Shown in pieces: positions 55,604-63,869 of a stretch of 64,000 nucleotides of DNA. The notes beneath the pieces are model-generated. The model did no database searches. It saw only the letters and a list, made by a program, of their open reading frames with translations, and was not told where the DNA came from. This DNA is from Aliihoeflea aestuarii. Its GTDB lineage: Bacteria; Pseudomonadota; Alphaproteobacteria; Rhizobiales; Rhizobiaceae. The position numbers were made by a program, and so were the translations under genes. Location: contig NZ_JAAAMK010000012.1 in assembly GCF_024105665.1 (NCBI RefSeq), positions 35,248-99,247 on the forward strand. The letters run 5' to 3'. The number at the start of each line of letters is the position of its first letter. Position 1 is the stretch's first letter.

Positions 55604-56455
55604 TCAGCGATTGTCGCAGACCCACTCGGTCGTCTGGTCGCCCGGAAGAGAGCCCTCGCCATAGCCATACTCGGAGACCGCCGCGAGCATTTCCCCGGAG
55701 CCGATATAGTCGGCCAGGGCCGTGTTGAACTTGGCGAGGAAGTCCTGGTCAGTCTCGCGGAAGCCGATGCCGGCCCAGTTGAAGGAATCCTCCGGCATGG
55801 CGTTCGGGTCCGAAGCCTCGACGGCTCCGCCGGAACTGTCGGCAAGTTGCTTCATCGTGAAATACGTGCCGGCACCGGCATCCGCTCGGCCCGCACGCAC
55901 GGCGGCGAGAATTTCGGTCGGGCCGGGGACCTGCATGATGTTGGCGTCACTGACGCCGACGGCCCGGGCGGCCTCGATGTTCGAATAGCCCGCGCCGGTC
56001 ACCATGACCGCTTCGCTTGTGACGAGGCTGCTGTAGTCGCCTATGTCATTGGGATTGCCCGGCGCCACGATGAAGCCGTCACCGACCTTGGCGATCGGCT
56101 CGGAGAAGGCGATGTTGGCGCAGCGATCCGCAAGAATGTTCATGCCGCCGGTCACGATGTCGAAGCGGTTGGCGTTGAGGCCGGGAATTAGCCCGCCCCA
56201 TTCCGTCTGCACGGGCTCGATGTTCGAATAGCCCATCTTTTCAAGAATGCCGATCGTGATGACGTTCACGAAGCCCTTTGGGCTGCCGTCGTCGCCGGGA
56301 TAGGCGAAGGGGATTTCGTTCGCGAAGCCGATGCGGATCGGCTGGCCGCTTTCGGCGCGTTCTTCCAGGGATTGCGCGTTCGCCGCGCCGACGAAACTGT
56401 AGGCGAGGGCCGTCATGCCGAGCGCGGCCAGGCCCTTGAGAACTGAGCTTTTCAT
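55604..56455 (-). CDS. ehuB: Ectoine/hydroxyectoine-binding periplasmic protein EhuB
   Basis: 283 residues with a signal peptide (MKSSVLKGLAALGMTALAYS, cut near ANAQS). SBP_bac_3 fold: IRIGFANEIPFAYPGDDGSP, EWGGLIPGLNANRFDIVTGG, ILADRCANIAFSEP. These segments match EhuB of Sinorhizobium. It heads the minus-strand ectoine operon and is divergent from doeA, with GntR-type sites between. Confidence 0.92.
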   Translation of the reverse strand: MKSSVLKGLAALGMTALAYSFVGAANAQSLEERAESGQPIRIGFANEIPFAYPGDDGSPKGFVNVITIGILEKMGYSNIEPVQTEWGGLIPGLNANRFDIVTGGMNILADRCANIAFSEPIAKVGDGFIVAPGNPNDIGDYSSLVTSEAVMVTGAGYSNIEAARAVGVSDANIMQVPGPTEILAAVRAGRADAGAGTYFTMKQLADSSGGAVEASDPNAMPEDSFNWAGIGFRETDQDFLAKFNTALADYIGSGEMLAAVSEYGYGEGSLPGDQTTEWVCDNR

Positions 56456-56494
56456 TGGGATCTCCTCTGTTCCATGGATTATGTCATTCTTGTG

Positions 56495-56504
56495 TTGTGC
56501 ACAA
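56495..56504. promoter_or_regulatory. GntR (FadR/FCD-type) operator, site 1
   Basis: TTGTGCACAA inside the 14-bp perfect palindrome TGTTGTGCACAACA (56493-56506). It fits the TNGTNNACNA consensus of FCD-type GntR repressors and lies 40 bp upstream of ehuB. The GntR gene at 59018 is the likely binder. Confidence 0.65.
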
Positions 56505-56588
56505 CATCATGGGACATCAGATTGTGTCAACGGATATTTGGCTGGAAATTCGCTTCGACTTCTTCTCAAGCCTCGAAATCCGGTCTAG

Positions 56589-56598
56589 TTGTACACAT
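56589..56598. promoter_or_regulatory. GntR (FadR/FCD-type) operator, site 2
   Basis: TTGTACACAT, one mismatch from a full palindrome of the same class as site 1, about 94 bp away and 36 bp upstream of the doeA start. Confidence 0.5.
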
Positions 56599-56633
56599 TC
56601 TCATTCATTTGCGCCGTGGCGCATGGAGGACAA

Positions 56634-57818
56634 ATGCCGACTGCGGAGTTTCCTTTCTCCCGCGCGGAATACGCGCGGCGGCTCGCCAAAATTCGTTCGA
56701 CGATGGATCGAAAGGGTATCGACGTCCTGTTCGTCGAGGACCCTTCCAACATGGCTTGGATCACCGGCTATGACGGTTGGTCCTTCTACGTCCATCAGGG
56801 CGTCGTCGTCTTTCATGACCGTGACCCGATCTGGTGGGGGCGAAAGCAGGACGGAAACGGCGCGCTGCGCACCGTCTGGATGGCGCCCGACTGCATCCAG
56901 CCCTACGGAGAGGAATACATCCAGTCCGCCGTTCGCCATCCGATGCAGGACCTGGCCGCGATCCTGACGCGCGAGGGCTATGCCGGCAAGCGTGTCGGGC
57001 TGGAACTGGAGAACTACTACTTCTCGGCCAAGGCGTTCCTGACCCTGCAGGCTGAATTGCCGAACGCGAAGCTGGTCGACGCGACGGCGCTGGTGAATTG
57101 GCAGCGCGCGGTCAAGTCCGACGAGGAGATCGTCTTCATGCGCCGTGCCGCGCGCATTTCCGAAACGATCATCGACGGCATCGTCGAGCGCGTCGAGCCG
57201 GGCATGGCGAAGAACGAACTCGTCGCGGAAATCTATCGCGACGCGGTCCGGGGCGCTGACGGGCACTGGGGCGACTATGCCGCCATCGTCCCGATGCTGC
57301 CGAGCGGCACCGATGCGGCCGCACCGCATCTGACCTGGGATGGCCGCCCGATGGAAGCCGGTCAGGCGACCTTCTTCGAGATCTCCGGCTGCTATCGCCG
57401 CTACCATGCTCCTTTCTGCCGCACGGTGTTCCTCGGCAAGCCGCCGCAGCAACTCCTGGACGCGAGCAAGGCCCTCGTCGACGGCCTCAATGCGGGCCTC
57501 GAAGCGGCCAAGCCCGGCAACCGCGCATGCGACGTCGCGAACGCCCTCCACGACGCACTTCTCAAGGCGGGCATCAAGCGTGACGCGCGCTGCGGCTATC
57601 CGATCGGGATTTCCTATCCGCCGGACTGGGGCGAACGGACGATCTCCTTCCGCAAGGAAGACGAGACCATTCTGGAAGCAGGCATGACCTTCCATTTCAT
57701 GCCCGGCATCTGGATGGACGACTGGGGTCTGGAAATCACGGAGAGCATCCTGATCCGTGACGGGCAGGCGGCCGAATGCCTGTGCGACCGTCCGCGCGAA
57801 CTCTATGTGAAAGACTGA
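56634..57818 (+). CDS. doeA: Ectoine hydrolase DoeA/EutD (M24 peptidase-like)
   Basis: 394 residues. A creatinase-type N-terminal domain (EYARRLAKIRSTMDRKGIDV, MAWITGYDGWSFYVHQGVVV) is followed by a pita-bread fold with SGTDAAAPHLTWDGRPM, YHAPFCRTVFLG and GLEITESILI. The enzyme opens the ectoine ring to N-acetyl-L-2,4-diaminobutyrate. GGAGGA precedes ATG 56634; the frame extends upstream, but that part crosses operator DNA. Diagnostic of ectoine breakdown. Confidence 0.92.
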   Translation: MPTAEFPFSRAEYARRLAKIRSTMDRKGIDVLFVEDPSNMAWITGYDGWSFYVHQGVVVFHDRDPIWWGRKQDGNGALRTVWMAPDCIQPYGEEYIQSAVRHPMQDLAAILTREGYAGKRVGLELENYYFSAKAFLTLQAELPNAKLVDATALVNWQRAVKSDEEIVFMRRAARISETIIDGIVERVEPGMAKNELVAEIYRDAVRGADGHWGDYAAIVPMLPSGTDAAAPHLTWDGRPMEAGQATFFEISGCYRRYHAPFCRTVFLGKPPQQLLDASKALVDGLNAGLEAAKPGNRACDVANALHDALLKAGIKRDARCGYPIGISYPPDWGERTISFRKEDETILEAGMTFHFMPGIWMDDWGLEITESILIRDGQAAECLCDRPRELYVKD

Positions 57819-57822
57819 GCCC

Positions 57823-58998
57823 GTGGACGATCTCGCCCGCACCAAGGAGATCCTTGCCGACCTCGTGGCCTTCCCCACGATCTCGGCGGACAGCAACCTG
57901 CAACTGATCGCGTATGCAGGCGACCTGTTGTCCAGTGCAGGCGCACAATTGTCGGTCTCGCTCGACGAAAGCGGCACCAAGGCGAACCTGTTCGCCACCA
58001 TCGGGCCGGACCGCGACGGCGGGATCGTCCTGTCGGGCCACAGCGACGTGGTGCCGGTCGAGGGGCAGGAGTGGACGAGCGACCCGTTCGTCCTGAACGA
58101 GCGGGGGGATCGGCTCTACGGTCGCGGCACCTGCGATATGAAGGGCTTCATCGCGGCATGTCTCTCGGTCGCGCCCCGCTTTGCGCGACTGGACCTCGCG
58201 CGCCCGCTTCATTTCGCCTTCACCTATGACGAGGAGGTCGGCTGCCTCGGAGCACGGGCGCTGGTCGAGGAAATGAAAAAGGCCGGGCTGCGCCCTTCCG
58301 CCGCCATCATCGGTGAACCCACCATGATGGGCATCATCGAGGGGCATAAGGGTTGCTACGAATACACGACGGAATTCACCGGTCTCGAGGGTCACGGCTC
58401 GCAACCGGATAGGGGTGTCAATGCCGTCGAATATGCCGCGCGCTACATATCGCGGCTTATGGACCTCGGTGAGGAACTTAAGGCGCGCGCGCCGGAAAAC
58501 AGCCGATTTACGCCGCCATGGACCACCGTTCAGGTGGGACGTATTGCCGGCGGAAATGCGCGCAATACGATTGCCGGGCATTGCTTCGTCGAATGGGAGA
58601 TGCGGCCCGTTCACACGGACGATTCCGACTATCTAAAACGCGAATTGGTGGCTTACGTCGACAACGTGCTGCTGCCGGCGATGCGCCGCGTCTCGCCGGA
58701 TGCCGATGTCGTCACCAGCGTGATCGGCGAGGTGCGTGGTCTCTTGCCGGTTTCGCAATCGGAAGCGCGCGACATCGTCTTCGAACTGACCGGCAAAACA
58801 GAGGCGGAACTTGTCGCCTTCGGAACTGAGGCCGGCCTGTTTCAGGAGATCGGCATCTCGTCTGTCATCTGCGGACCCGGCTCGATCGCTCAGGCGCACA
58901 AGCCGGACGAGTTCATCGAGCTTGGCCAACTTGCCGCCTGCCTGGAAATGCTGGACAAGCTCCAGCCCAAGCTCACAACTCCGCAAAAGCGCAGATGA
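57823..58998 (+). CDS. M20-family deacetylase, ArgE (acetylornithine deacetylase) type
   Basis: 391 residues from a GTG 4 bp after doeA. Zinc site: SGHSDVVPVEG, GRGTCDMKGFIAA, FTYDEEVGCLGAR with the catalytic Glu, IGEPTMMGIIEGHKG and the C-terminal HKPDEFIE. In other ectoine loci an AstE/AspA-type deacetylase (EutE/DoeB) follows doeA. Here an ArgE-like enzyme occupies that place and probably removes the acetyl group from N-acetyl-diaminobutyrate. A genuine arginine-pathway role is possible but unlikely in this context. Confidence 0.88.
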   Translation: MDDLARTKEILADLVAFPTISADSNLQLIAYAGDLLSSAGAQLSVSLDESGTKANLFATIGPDRDGGIVLSGHSDVVPVEGQEWTSDPFVLNERGDRLYGRGTCDMKGFIAACLSVAPRFARLDLARPLHFAFTYDEEVGCLGARALVEEMKKAGLRPSAAIIGEPTMMGIIEGHKGCYEYTTEFTGLEGHGSQPDRGVNAVEYAARYISRLMDLGEELKARAPENSRFTPPWTTVQVGRIAGGNARNTIAGHCFVEWEMRPVHTDDSDYLKRELVAYVDNVLLPAMRRVSPDADVVTSVIGEVRGLLPVSQSEARDIVFELTGKTEAELVAFGTEAGLFQEIGISSVICGPGSIAQAHKPDEFIELGQLAACLEMLDKLQPKLTTPQKRR

Positions 58999-59017
58999 TC
59001 CGGCGCGGGAGGGATCG

Positions 59018-59764
59018 ATGATGAGGGTAGAACCGGCGGCTGAAAAACCCGCCGACGAGGGCGCTCGAGGCCGGTTCGAGCGCATCTATCAGATATTGAG
59101 GACACGCATCTGTCTGCTCGATTACGAGCCGGGCAGCCGGCTGCGCGAAGAAGACCTCGCAGATGAATTCGGCGTATCGCGAACACCGGTCCGGCGCGTC
59201 CTCGTCAAACTCGAAGCCGAAGGTCTGTTACGATCCATGCACGGGGTCGGAACGATCGTCACCGACATCGATGTCAGCGAACTGGCGCAGGTCTACGAAT
59301 TGCGCGTCGAACTGGCCGAGCTCGTCGGCAAATTGTCCCCCGCTATCATCGACGAGGCGCTGGTCGCACAGTTTCGCGACATCAGAGCGCGCTGCGACCG
59401 GTTGGTTGCCATGCGGGACCCGCGCTTGTTTTCCCAGATCAACATGGAATTCTTCCACCTTTTCACCACGCTCACCACCAATGAACCGCTGCGAGAAATC
59501 AGCGAGCGGCTTTACTACCAGACCACTCGTATCTGGCTGAAAACCGCCGCACGGCTCTCCAGCTTCGACGAGTTGCTTCAAAACGAGTTCGTCATTTTCC
59601 AGCGCGAGGTTGCCGACATCACCGAAGCGGTCGAACATGGCGATCTTGCTGCGGCAGGTCATGTGCGACGCGCGCACATCGCCATGAGCTTCAGCCGGAT
59701 TCGGCGCGCCGCGAAGCCCGCGACCATCCGGACGCACCTTAAAACGCAATATTCTGAAGACTGA
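59018..59764 (+). CDS. GntR-family regulator, FadR/FCD subfamily
   Basis: 248 residues. The N-terminal helix-turn-helix (RFERIYQILRTRICLLDYEP, REEDLADEFGVSRTPVRRVL) is followed by the all-helical FCD ligand domain (VYELRVELAELVGKLS, INMEFFHLFTTL, HVRRAHIAMSF). GGGAGGG precedes ATG 59018. It follows the M20 gene on the same strand, so it is probably the local regulator of both divergent ectoine operons in place of the MocR-type EnuR. Confidence 0.88.
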   Translation: MMRVEPAAEKPADEGARGRFERIYQILRTRICLLDYEPGSRLREEDLADEFGVSRTPVRRVLVKLEAEGLLRSMHGVGTIVTDIDVSELAQVYELRVELAELVGKLSPAIIDEALVAQFRDIRARCDRLVAMRDPRLFSQINMEFFHLFTTLTTNEPLREISERLYYQTTRIWLKTAARLSSFDELLQNEFVIFQREVADITEAVEHGDLAAAGHVRRAHIAMSFSRIRRAAKPATIRTHLKTQYSED

Positions 59765-60124
59765 ACGGCCCCTCCTGTTCAATGACCTGTGTCGTCAATC
59801 CGAGCCAACAGGGCCTTGAGGGCAGGCTGGGCGAAGCGAGCCGTGTGGCGTGGGTGGTGCGGAGGCCACCCATCTGGACGGGACTCACGCATCTGGGTCT
59901 GCGCGCGTCAACGGCGGCAACGGCGCAAATAGCTGGTTTGGCGCTTGGGTGGCCGTCACAATATCGGTAGCGCGGGCGATCAGGGGCCGTGTTTAGGGCT
60001 CAGGTTGCGGTCCCGATGGCGTCTTCCAATCTTCCTCGACAATTGACGGCGGTGCGGGTCGTTCCTGCCTGATCTTCGTCACCGAATTCTGCTCGGCATA
60101 GGAGATAGCGTGGGCGAGATTTCC
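59765..60124. other. Gene-poor stretch after the ectoine locus
   Basis: TGGGTGG (59851-59857) and CCACCCA (59866-59872) form a perfect 7-bp hairpin about 87 bp after the GntR stop, a possible terminator. A 62-codon frame at 59782-59970 has no recognisable features. Otherwise nothing is seen. Confidence 0.4.
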
Positions 60125-60526
60125 TTACGAGAAAGGCGGCTGTGCTCCGGCCCGTTGCCCGTGCGTGTCTGGGCCCGGATCGATTCCGAGCCAATCCCGC
60201 ATCAGGCCCAATGCTCCGTCTGTATGCGCGGCCGCATACTCTACGACGCAATTCTCCTGTTTCAGAGCCGCGATCGTCGCGTTGATGCGTTGTTCAGACG
60301 TGCCTTCCGCTACAGCCAACAGCACAGATTGGGCCGCGGCGTTCGAGACCAGCCGCGATACGAGCCTATTGGCCAACATCGACTGTTGGTTGGGTGTCGA
60401 TCGTGGGTGACGTAGGCTGCCGTAACTGGGCCAACGCACATACATGGCAACGACGTCGGTCTCGTTGCCAGCCGGTTTCAACGCATATGACAGACCGGTC
60501 GGGTTGATCTGAATCGCGATATCCAT
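60125..60526 (-). CDS. Hypothetical protein
   Basis: 133 residues, MDIAIQINPTGLSYALKPAG onward. No signal peptide, membrane helix or known motif; the middle is a predicted helical segment (INATIAALKQENCVVEYAAA). No clear Shine-Dalgarno. It lies alone between low-density stretches. Could be real but unrecognised; the amino-acid make-up looks protein-like. Confidence 0.4.
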   Translation of the reverse strand: MDIAIQINPTGLSYALKPAGNETDVVAMYVRWPSYGSLRHPRSTPNQQSMLANRLVSRLVSNAAAQSVLLAVAEGTSEQRINATIAALKQENCVVEYAAAHTDGALGLMRDWLGIDPGPDTHGQRAGAQPPFS

Positions 60527-60815
60527 GATTTAGAACTGGCGATCGAATGCCGTTCGTCAAAGCTCAGCTTTCGAACATGATTAACGATCTGCGAACATCC
60601 GCGATGACGAACATGCGTGGTTCAAGAAAAAGGGCGCACTGTTCGCTCGCTTCGAAATGCTCGACGTGATTGCCTGCCTCCCATCAGCCGCGCATCCGCA
60701 CGCATTCCTACCTGAGTGGTGAGATATGCCCAAAAGGATTGCTCGCCTTGACCATCAATTGGTGTTGACACCCACTCAGCACTGTATCCAGTAGTCGCTA
60801 GACGAAGGATATGGA

Positions 60816-61010
60816 ATGCCGATCCGATCGAGCGCTGCTGGTGTGCTTTCCGAAGCCGATCTTTCCTTGCTGGAAGGTGTTTTGGCGAAATTGCCGCACA
60901 ACTATGATCCCGAGAGGCGCAAGGAATATGCTGTGAAACTGCTGGCGTTGTTTCGAACCGGCGTCAGCGATCCGCATGAACTGCTCATGCGAGCGTCGCT
61001 CCATCGTTAG
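60816..61010 (+). CDS. Small hypothetical protein
   Basis: 64 residues, MPIRSSAAGVLSEADLSLLE, then LAKLPHNYDPERRKEYAVKL. Probably helical and soluble; I recognise no family. AAGGA lies upstream. The next small gene follows after 61 bp and the two may be one transcript. Confidence 0.5.
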   Translation: MPIRSSAAGVLSEADLSLLEGVLAKLPHNYDPERRKEYAVKLLALFRTGVSDPHELLMRASLHR

Positions 61011-61071
61011 TTTCTAAAGTCGGAACCAAACTGCTCCGCTCATCCTTGGAGTATTCAGCCAGGAGAGCCCG

Positions 61072-61275
61072 ATGCACGCAAGCGACGATGCCGACCGCAT
61101 TGATGAACTGGAATCGCTGTTCATCACAGCAGAGATTATTGCGGACGGATTGAAAAGATCGGATCTCTACAAAACGCTTATGTGCATCCGAGATTCACTG
61201 CGGGAAATTCGTGCTATTCGCATGCATGCTGCGGCAACTGACGATATTCAGGACTGGCTCGCCAGGGCACCGTGA
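61072..61275 (+). CDS. Small hypothetical protein
   Basis: 67 residues, acidic and helical: DDADRIDELESLFITAEIIA, then LREIRAIRMHAAATDDIQDW. CAGGAG 5 bases before the ATG supports translation. No known family. Confidence 0.5.
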   Translation: MHASDDADRIDELESLFITAEIIADGLKRSDLYKTLMCIRDSLREIRAIRMHAAATDDIQDWLARAP

Positions 61276-61384
61276 TCCTCGCAATGCCAGCATCACTCGG
61301 CGCGGCAGAAGGCTGATATGTTCGGCTGGTCGCTGCCACTTTGCCGGCGGCATATGCCCCTCTTGGGACGAGCTCCGTTGCGCT

Positions 61385-62644
61385 TCAATCGTCCCGCAGC
61401 GTTTCTTTCTGTGTGATCAGCCTGGCCGAGTTCTGTCCAGAAACGAAGTTCCAAAGCCAGTTGAGCGTCACCACCAGTCGGGAGCGAGCGGAGACGAGGA
61501 AGTAGATATGAGCGACTCCCCATACCCACCATGCTAGGCGACCCTTGAGCCTGAAACGTCCTAGTTCGATCACTGCAGCATTCGGCCCGATGGTGGCCAG
61601 ATTGCCGAGGTGTCGGTAACGGAACGGACCGGGGACAGGTTTTCCAGTTAAGCGAGCACGGATGGTTCGGGTAACGTAGCTGCCCTGCTGCTTGGCAGCG
61701 GGCGCGATGCCGGGAACGGGTTTTCCATGTGCGTCGACCGTCGCGGCCGTGTCGCCGAGGACGAAGATGCTCTCGTCGTCAGGCAGCGTCAGGAAGGGCG
61801 ACACCTTCACGCGGCCGGCCTTGTCGGTTTCGGCCTCGAGCCACTGGCCGGCGGGCGACGCCTCGACACCGGCCGCCCAGATGACGGTCCGCGTCGGGAT
61901 CCGCCGCTCGCCGAGAGCGATGTCACTGGACGAGACGTTCGTCACCGCCTCGCCGGTCAGCACTTCGACGCCGAGGCGCTCGAGCGCACGCTTGGCGTAG
62001 GCGGACAGATTCTCGCTGAAGGCAGGCAGAATGCGCGGCCCGGCCTCGACCAGAAGCACGCGCGCGGTTTTGGTGTCGATCCGCCGGAATTCGCCCGGCA
62101 GGACGCGGTGGGCAAGGTCTGCGATGATGCCAGCCAGTTCCACGCCGGTCGGCCCCGCCCCCACCACGGCGAAGGTGAGTTCGGCGGTGCGGGTCGCCTC
62201 GTCGGATTCAAGCTCTGCTCGCTCGAAGGCGAGCAGCACGCGGCGGCGGATCGTGGTCGCGTCCTCCAGCGTCTTCAGCCCCGGCGCGTCGGCCTCCCAC
62301 TCGTCGTTTCCGAAATAGGCATGCGCCGCGCCCGTCGCGACGACCAGTGTATCATAGGGAACGCGTTCGCCATGCCTGAGAATCACGTCGCGCGTTGTGC
62401 GGTCGACGCCGGTGACGGTCGCCAAAAGCGTGGTCACGTCCTTTCGATCGTCGAGGATGCGCCGGATCGGCCAGGCGATGTCGGCCGTCGGCAGGATCGC
62501 AGTGGCGACCTGATAGAGCAAGGGCTGGAAGAGATGATGGTTGCGCCGGTCGATTAGCGTTATGTCACAGTTCGCGCCACGCAGTTTTTTAACGAGTTGA
62601 AGGCCAGCGAACCCTGCTCCTATGACGACGATCCGGTGTTTCAT
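61385..62644 (-). CDS. ndh: Type II NADH dehydrogenase (NDH-2), FAD-dependent
   Basis: 419 residues from MKHRIVVIGAGFAGLQLVKK (FAD-binding GxGxxG). The second Rossmann motif AVVGAGPTGVELAGIIADLA binds NADH, and FVLGDTAATVD closes the FAD site. The C-terminus has an amphipathic or short membrane helix (LAWWVWGVAHIYFLVSARSR) that anchors it to the inner membrane. It passes electrons from NADH to quinone without pumping protons. An ATG at 62659 is also in frame. Confidence 0.88.
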   Translation of the reverse strand: MKHRIVVIGAGFAGLQLVKKLRGANCDITLIDRRNHHLFQPLLYQVATAILPTADIAWPIRRILDDRKDVTTLLATVTGVDRTTRDVILRHGERVPYDTLVVATGAAHAYFGNDEWEADAPGLKTLEDATTIRRRVLLAFERAELESDEATRTAELTFAVVGAGPTGVELAGIIADLAHRVLPGEFRRIDTKTARVLLVEAGPRILPAFSENLSAYAKRALERLGVEVLTGEAVTNVSSSDIALGERRIPTRTVIWAAGVEASPAGQWLEAETDKAGRVKVSPFLTLPDDESIFVLGDTAATVDAHGKPVPGIAPAAKQQGSYVTRTIRARLTGKPVPGPFRYRHLGNLATIGPNAAVIELGRFRLKGRLAWWVWGVAHIYFLVSARSRLVVTLNWLWNFVSGQNSARLITQKETLRDD

Positions 62645-62905
62645 GCATAATCCTTTCACCCTCGAACATAGGCAGGATGCATGGGGAATCCACAGTCAGG
62701 CGCAGCAGTCGCTTTTTTCTTCATGAGGCGGACCCACGTCCGTCCGCGGCGGACGGGATCAGTCTGGTAGCGTTCGCTCAGCGTCTCGGATAATTGCATA
62801 TCTCGCACCCGCTTGTTTCACCCTCAACCGCTGTCTTACGGGGGATGGGTTGCGGACAGAGCGGCCAGTGCACGAGTGACCGCCCCTTTCGGCAACATAT
62901 CGACT
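62645..62905. other. Upstream region of ndh with a perfect short dyad
   Basis: CCGTCCGC-G-GCGGACGG (62740-62756), about 100 bp upstream of the ndh start. It could be an operator or a hairpin. No gene is seen. Confidence 0.35.
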
Positions 62906-63549
62906 TCAGAACCGCCGGCTGTGACCTACCTTGCCGCCGACAGAATGCTGGCCGTCGCCTTCGATGTTGAAGAGCAAGCCGGCGTCGACATTCCAGTTAG
63001 CACCTGGTTGCAGCGTGAAGCTCGCTTCGAGCGCGCCGAACGCTCCCGGACCGTCGAGCCCCGAGAAGCCGCCGGTCCGACTGACGGCGTGAAGAGCATG
63101 CCATTTTCCAAGGTGAAGGCGCGTGTCAGTTCAGCACCCAGGCTCACGCGCAACTGGTCGATCGTGAACCCATCGATCTCGATGACATCGCCGGCAGCAT
63201 TATCGACGACATAATCTAGGACTTCCTCGGAGAGGTAGACCGCACGCTGTCGGGTGCAGTCACGGTGAAGGTGAAGCTTCCCCCTTCCGTCGCCGTCCTG
63301 CTGAAGGCACCGTTCGGATTGAGCCATATACCCGCCGGCAATGCGCCGGAAGCTGAATATGTGTACGGGCCGGTGCCTCCGACAGCCTCGACGCTCTGCA
63401 TGTAGGGCACGCCGATGGCCGCGCCAGGCAAGTTGGGCGGATTCCCCGTAATGCTCGGAGCGCCGACATTCAGGGAATAGGCGGTGGTAACGGAATAGCT
63501 TCCACCGCTTTCTGTCGGTGAGGCGTCGGTTGCGGTAACGGTGAAGTTT
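62906..63549 (-). pseudogene. Autotransporter/Ig-repeat outer-membrane protein remnant
   Basis: Fragments of one protein lie in different frames. From about 63549 down: NFTVTATDASPTESGG, LNVGAPSITGNPPNLPG and GTGPYTYSASGALPAGIW, a putative Ig (He_PIG) repeat. After a frameshift: YLSEEVLDYVVDNAAGDVIE and DQLRVSLGAELTRAFTLENG. After another: GFSGLDGPGAFGALEASFTL, then WNVDAGLLFNIEGDG, ending GHSRRF at TGA 62906-62908. The terminal Phe and alternating strands are typical of an autotransporter beta-barrel. At least two frameshifts and a missing start make it dead. Confidence 0.7.
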
Positions 63550-63720
63550 TCGTCGATAATGGCTTGATCTAGGCCACGGATGAAGCCGGCGGGGTCCGAT
63601 CGGGCGGCCTCAAGGACGGTCTGGTCGTCAAGGGTGAAATAGGTTCGTCCGGCCTCCCCATCTTGCGGACGAGCGTCGTCTTGCCAGCCCGTCGCGGCCC
63701 CACAATCGGCTGATTGGAAG
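63550..63720 (-). pseudogene. AAA-ATPase (DUF4143-type) N-terminal fragment
   Basis: Walker A GPRRAGKTTLVRKMG, a frameshift near 63660, then RTYFTLDDQTVLEAARSDPA and GFIRGLDQAIIDE, the start of Walker B. The order and spacing match the AAA ATPases with C-terminal DUF4143. The fragment stops at the Walker B acid and is joined in frame to the Ig-repeat remnant. Not functional. Confidence 0.6.
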
Positions 63721-63869
63721 TCAATGGTCCGCTAATCGGAATATCATATTCCGCTATCTGGAGGTACGAGAAGGCATCTTCTCTTTCCTCGGCTCAGCAA
63801 AGATCGTGGTGACAGCTCGAATTAGTGCGGCAATCGGCGGTGTTCGGCGGCGGTCGCAAACAAAGCAGA

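Noticed and set aside
56601..58001. 466-codon minus-strand open frame over doeA
   Set aside because: Antisense shadow; no motif and no ribosome binding site, and it would run through the operator region.
59782..59970. 62-residue hypothetical protein after the GntR gene
   Set aside because: No ribosome binding site, low-complexity make-up, and it crosses the 59851-59872 hairpin.
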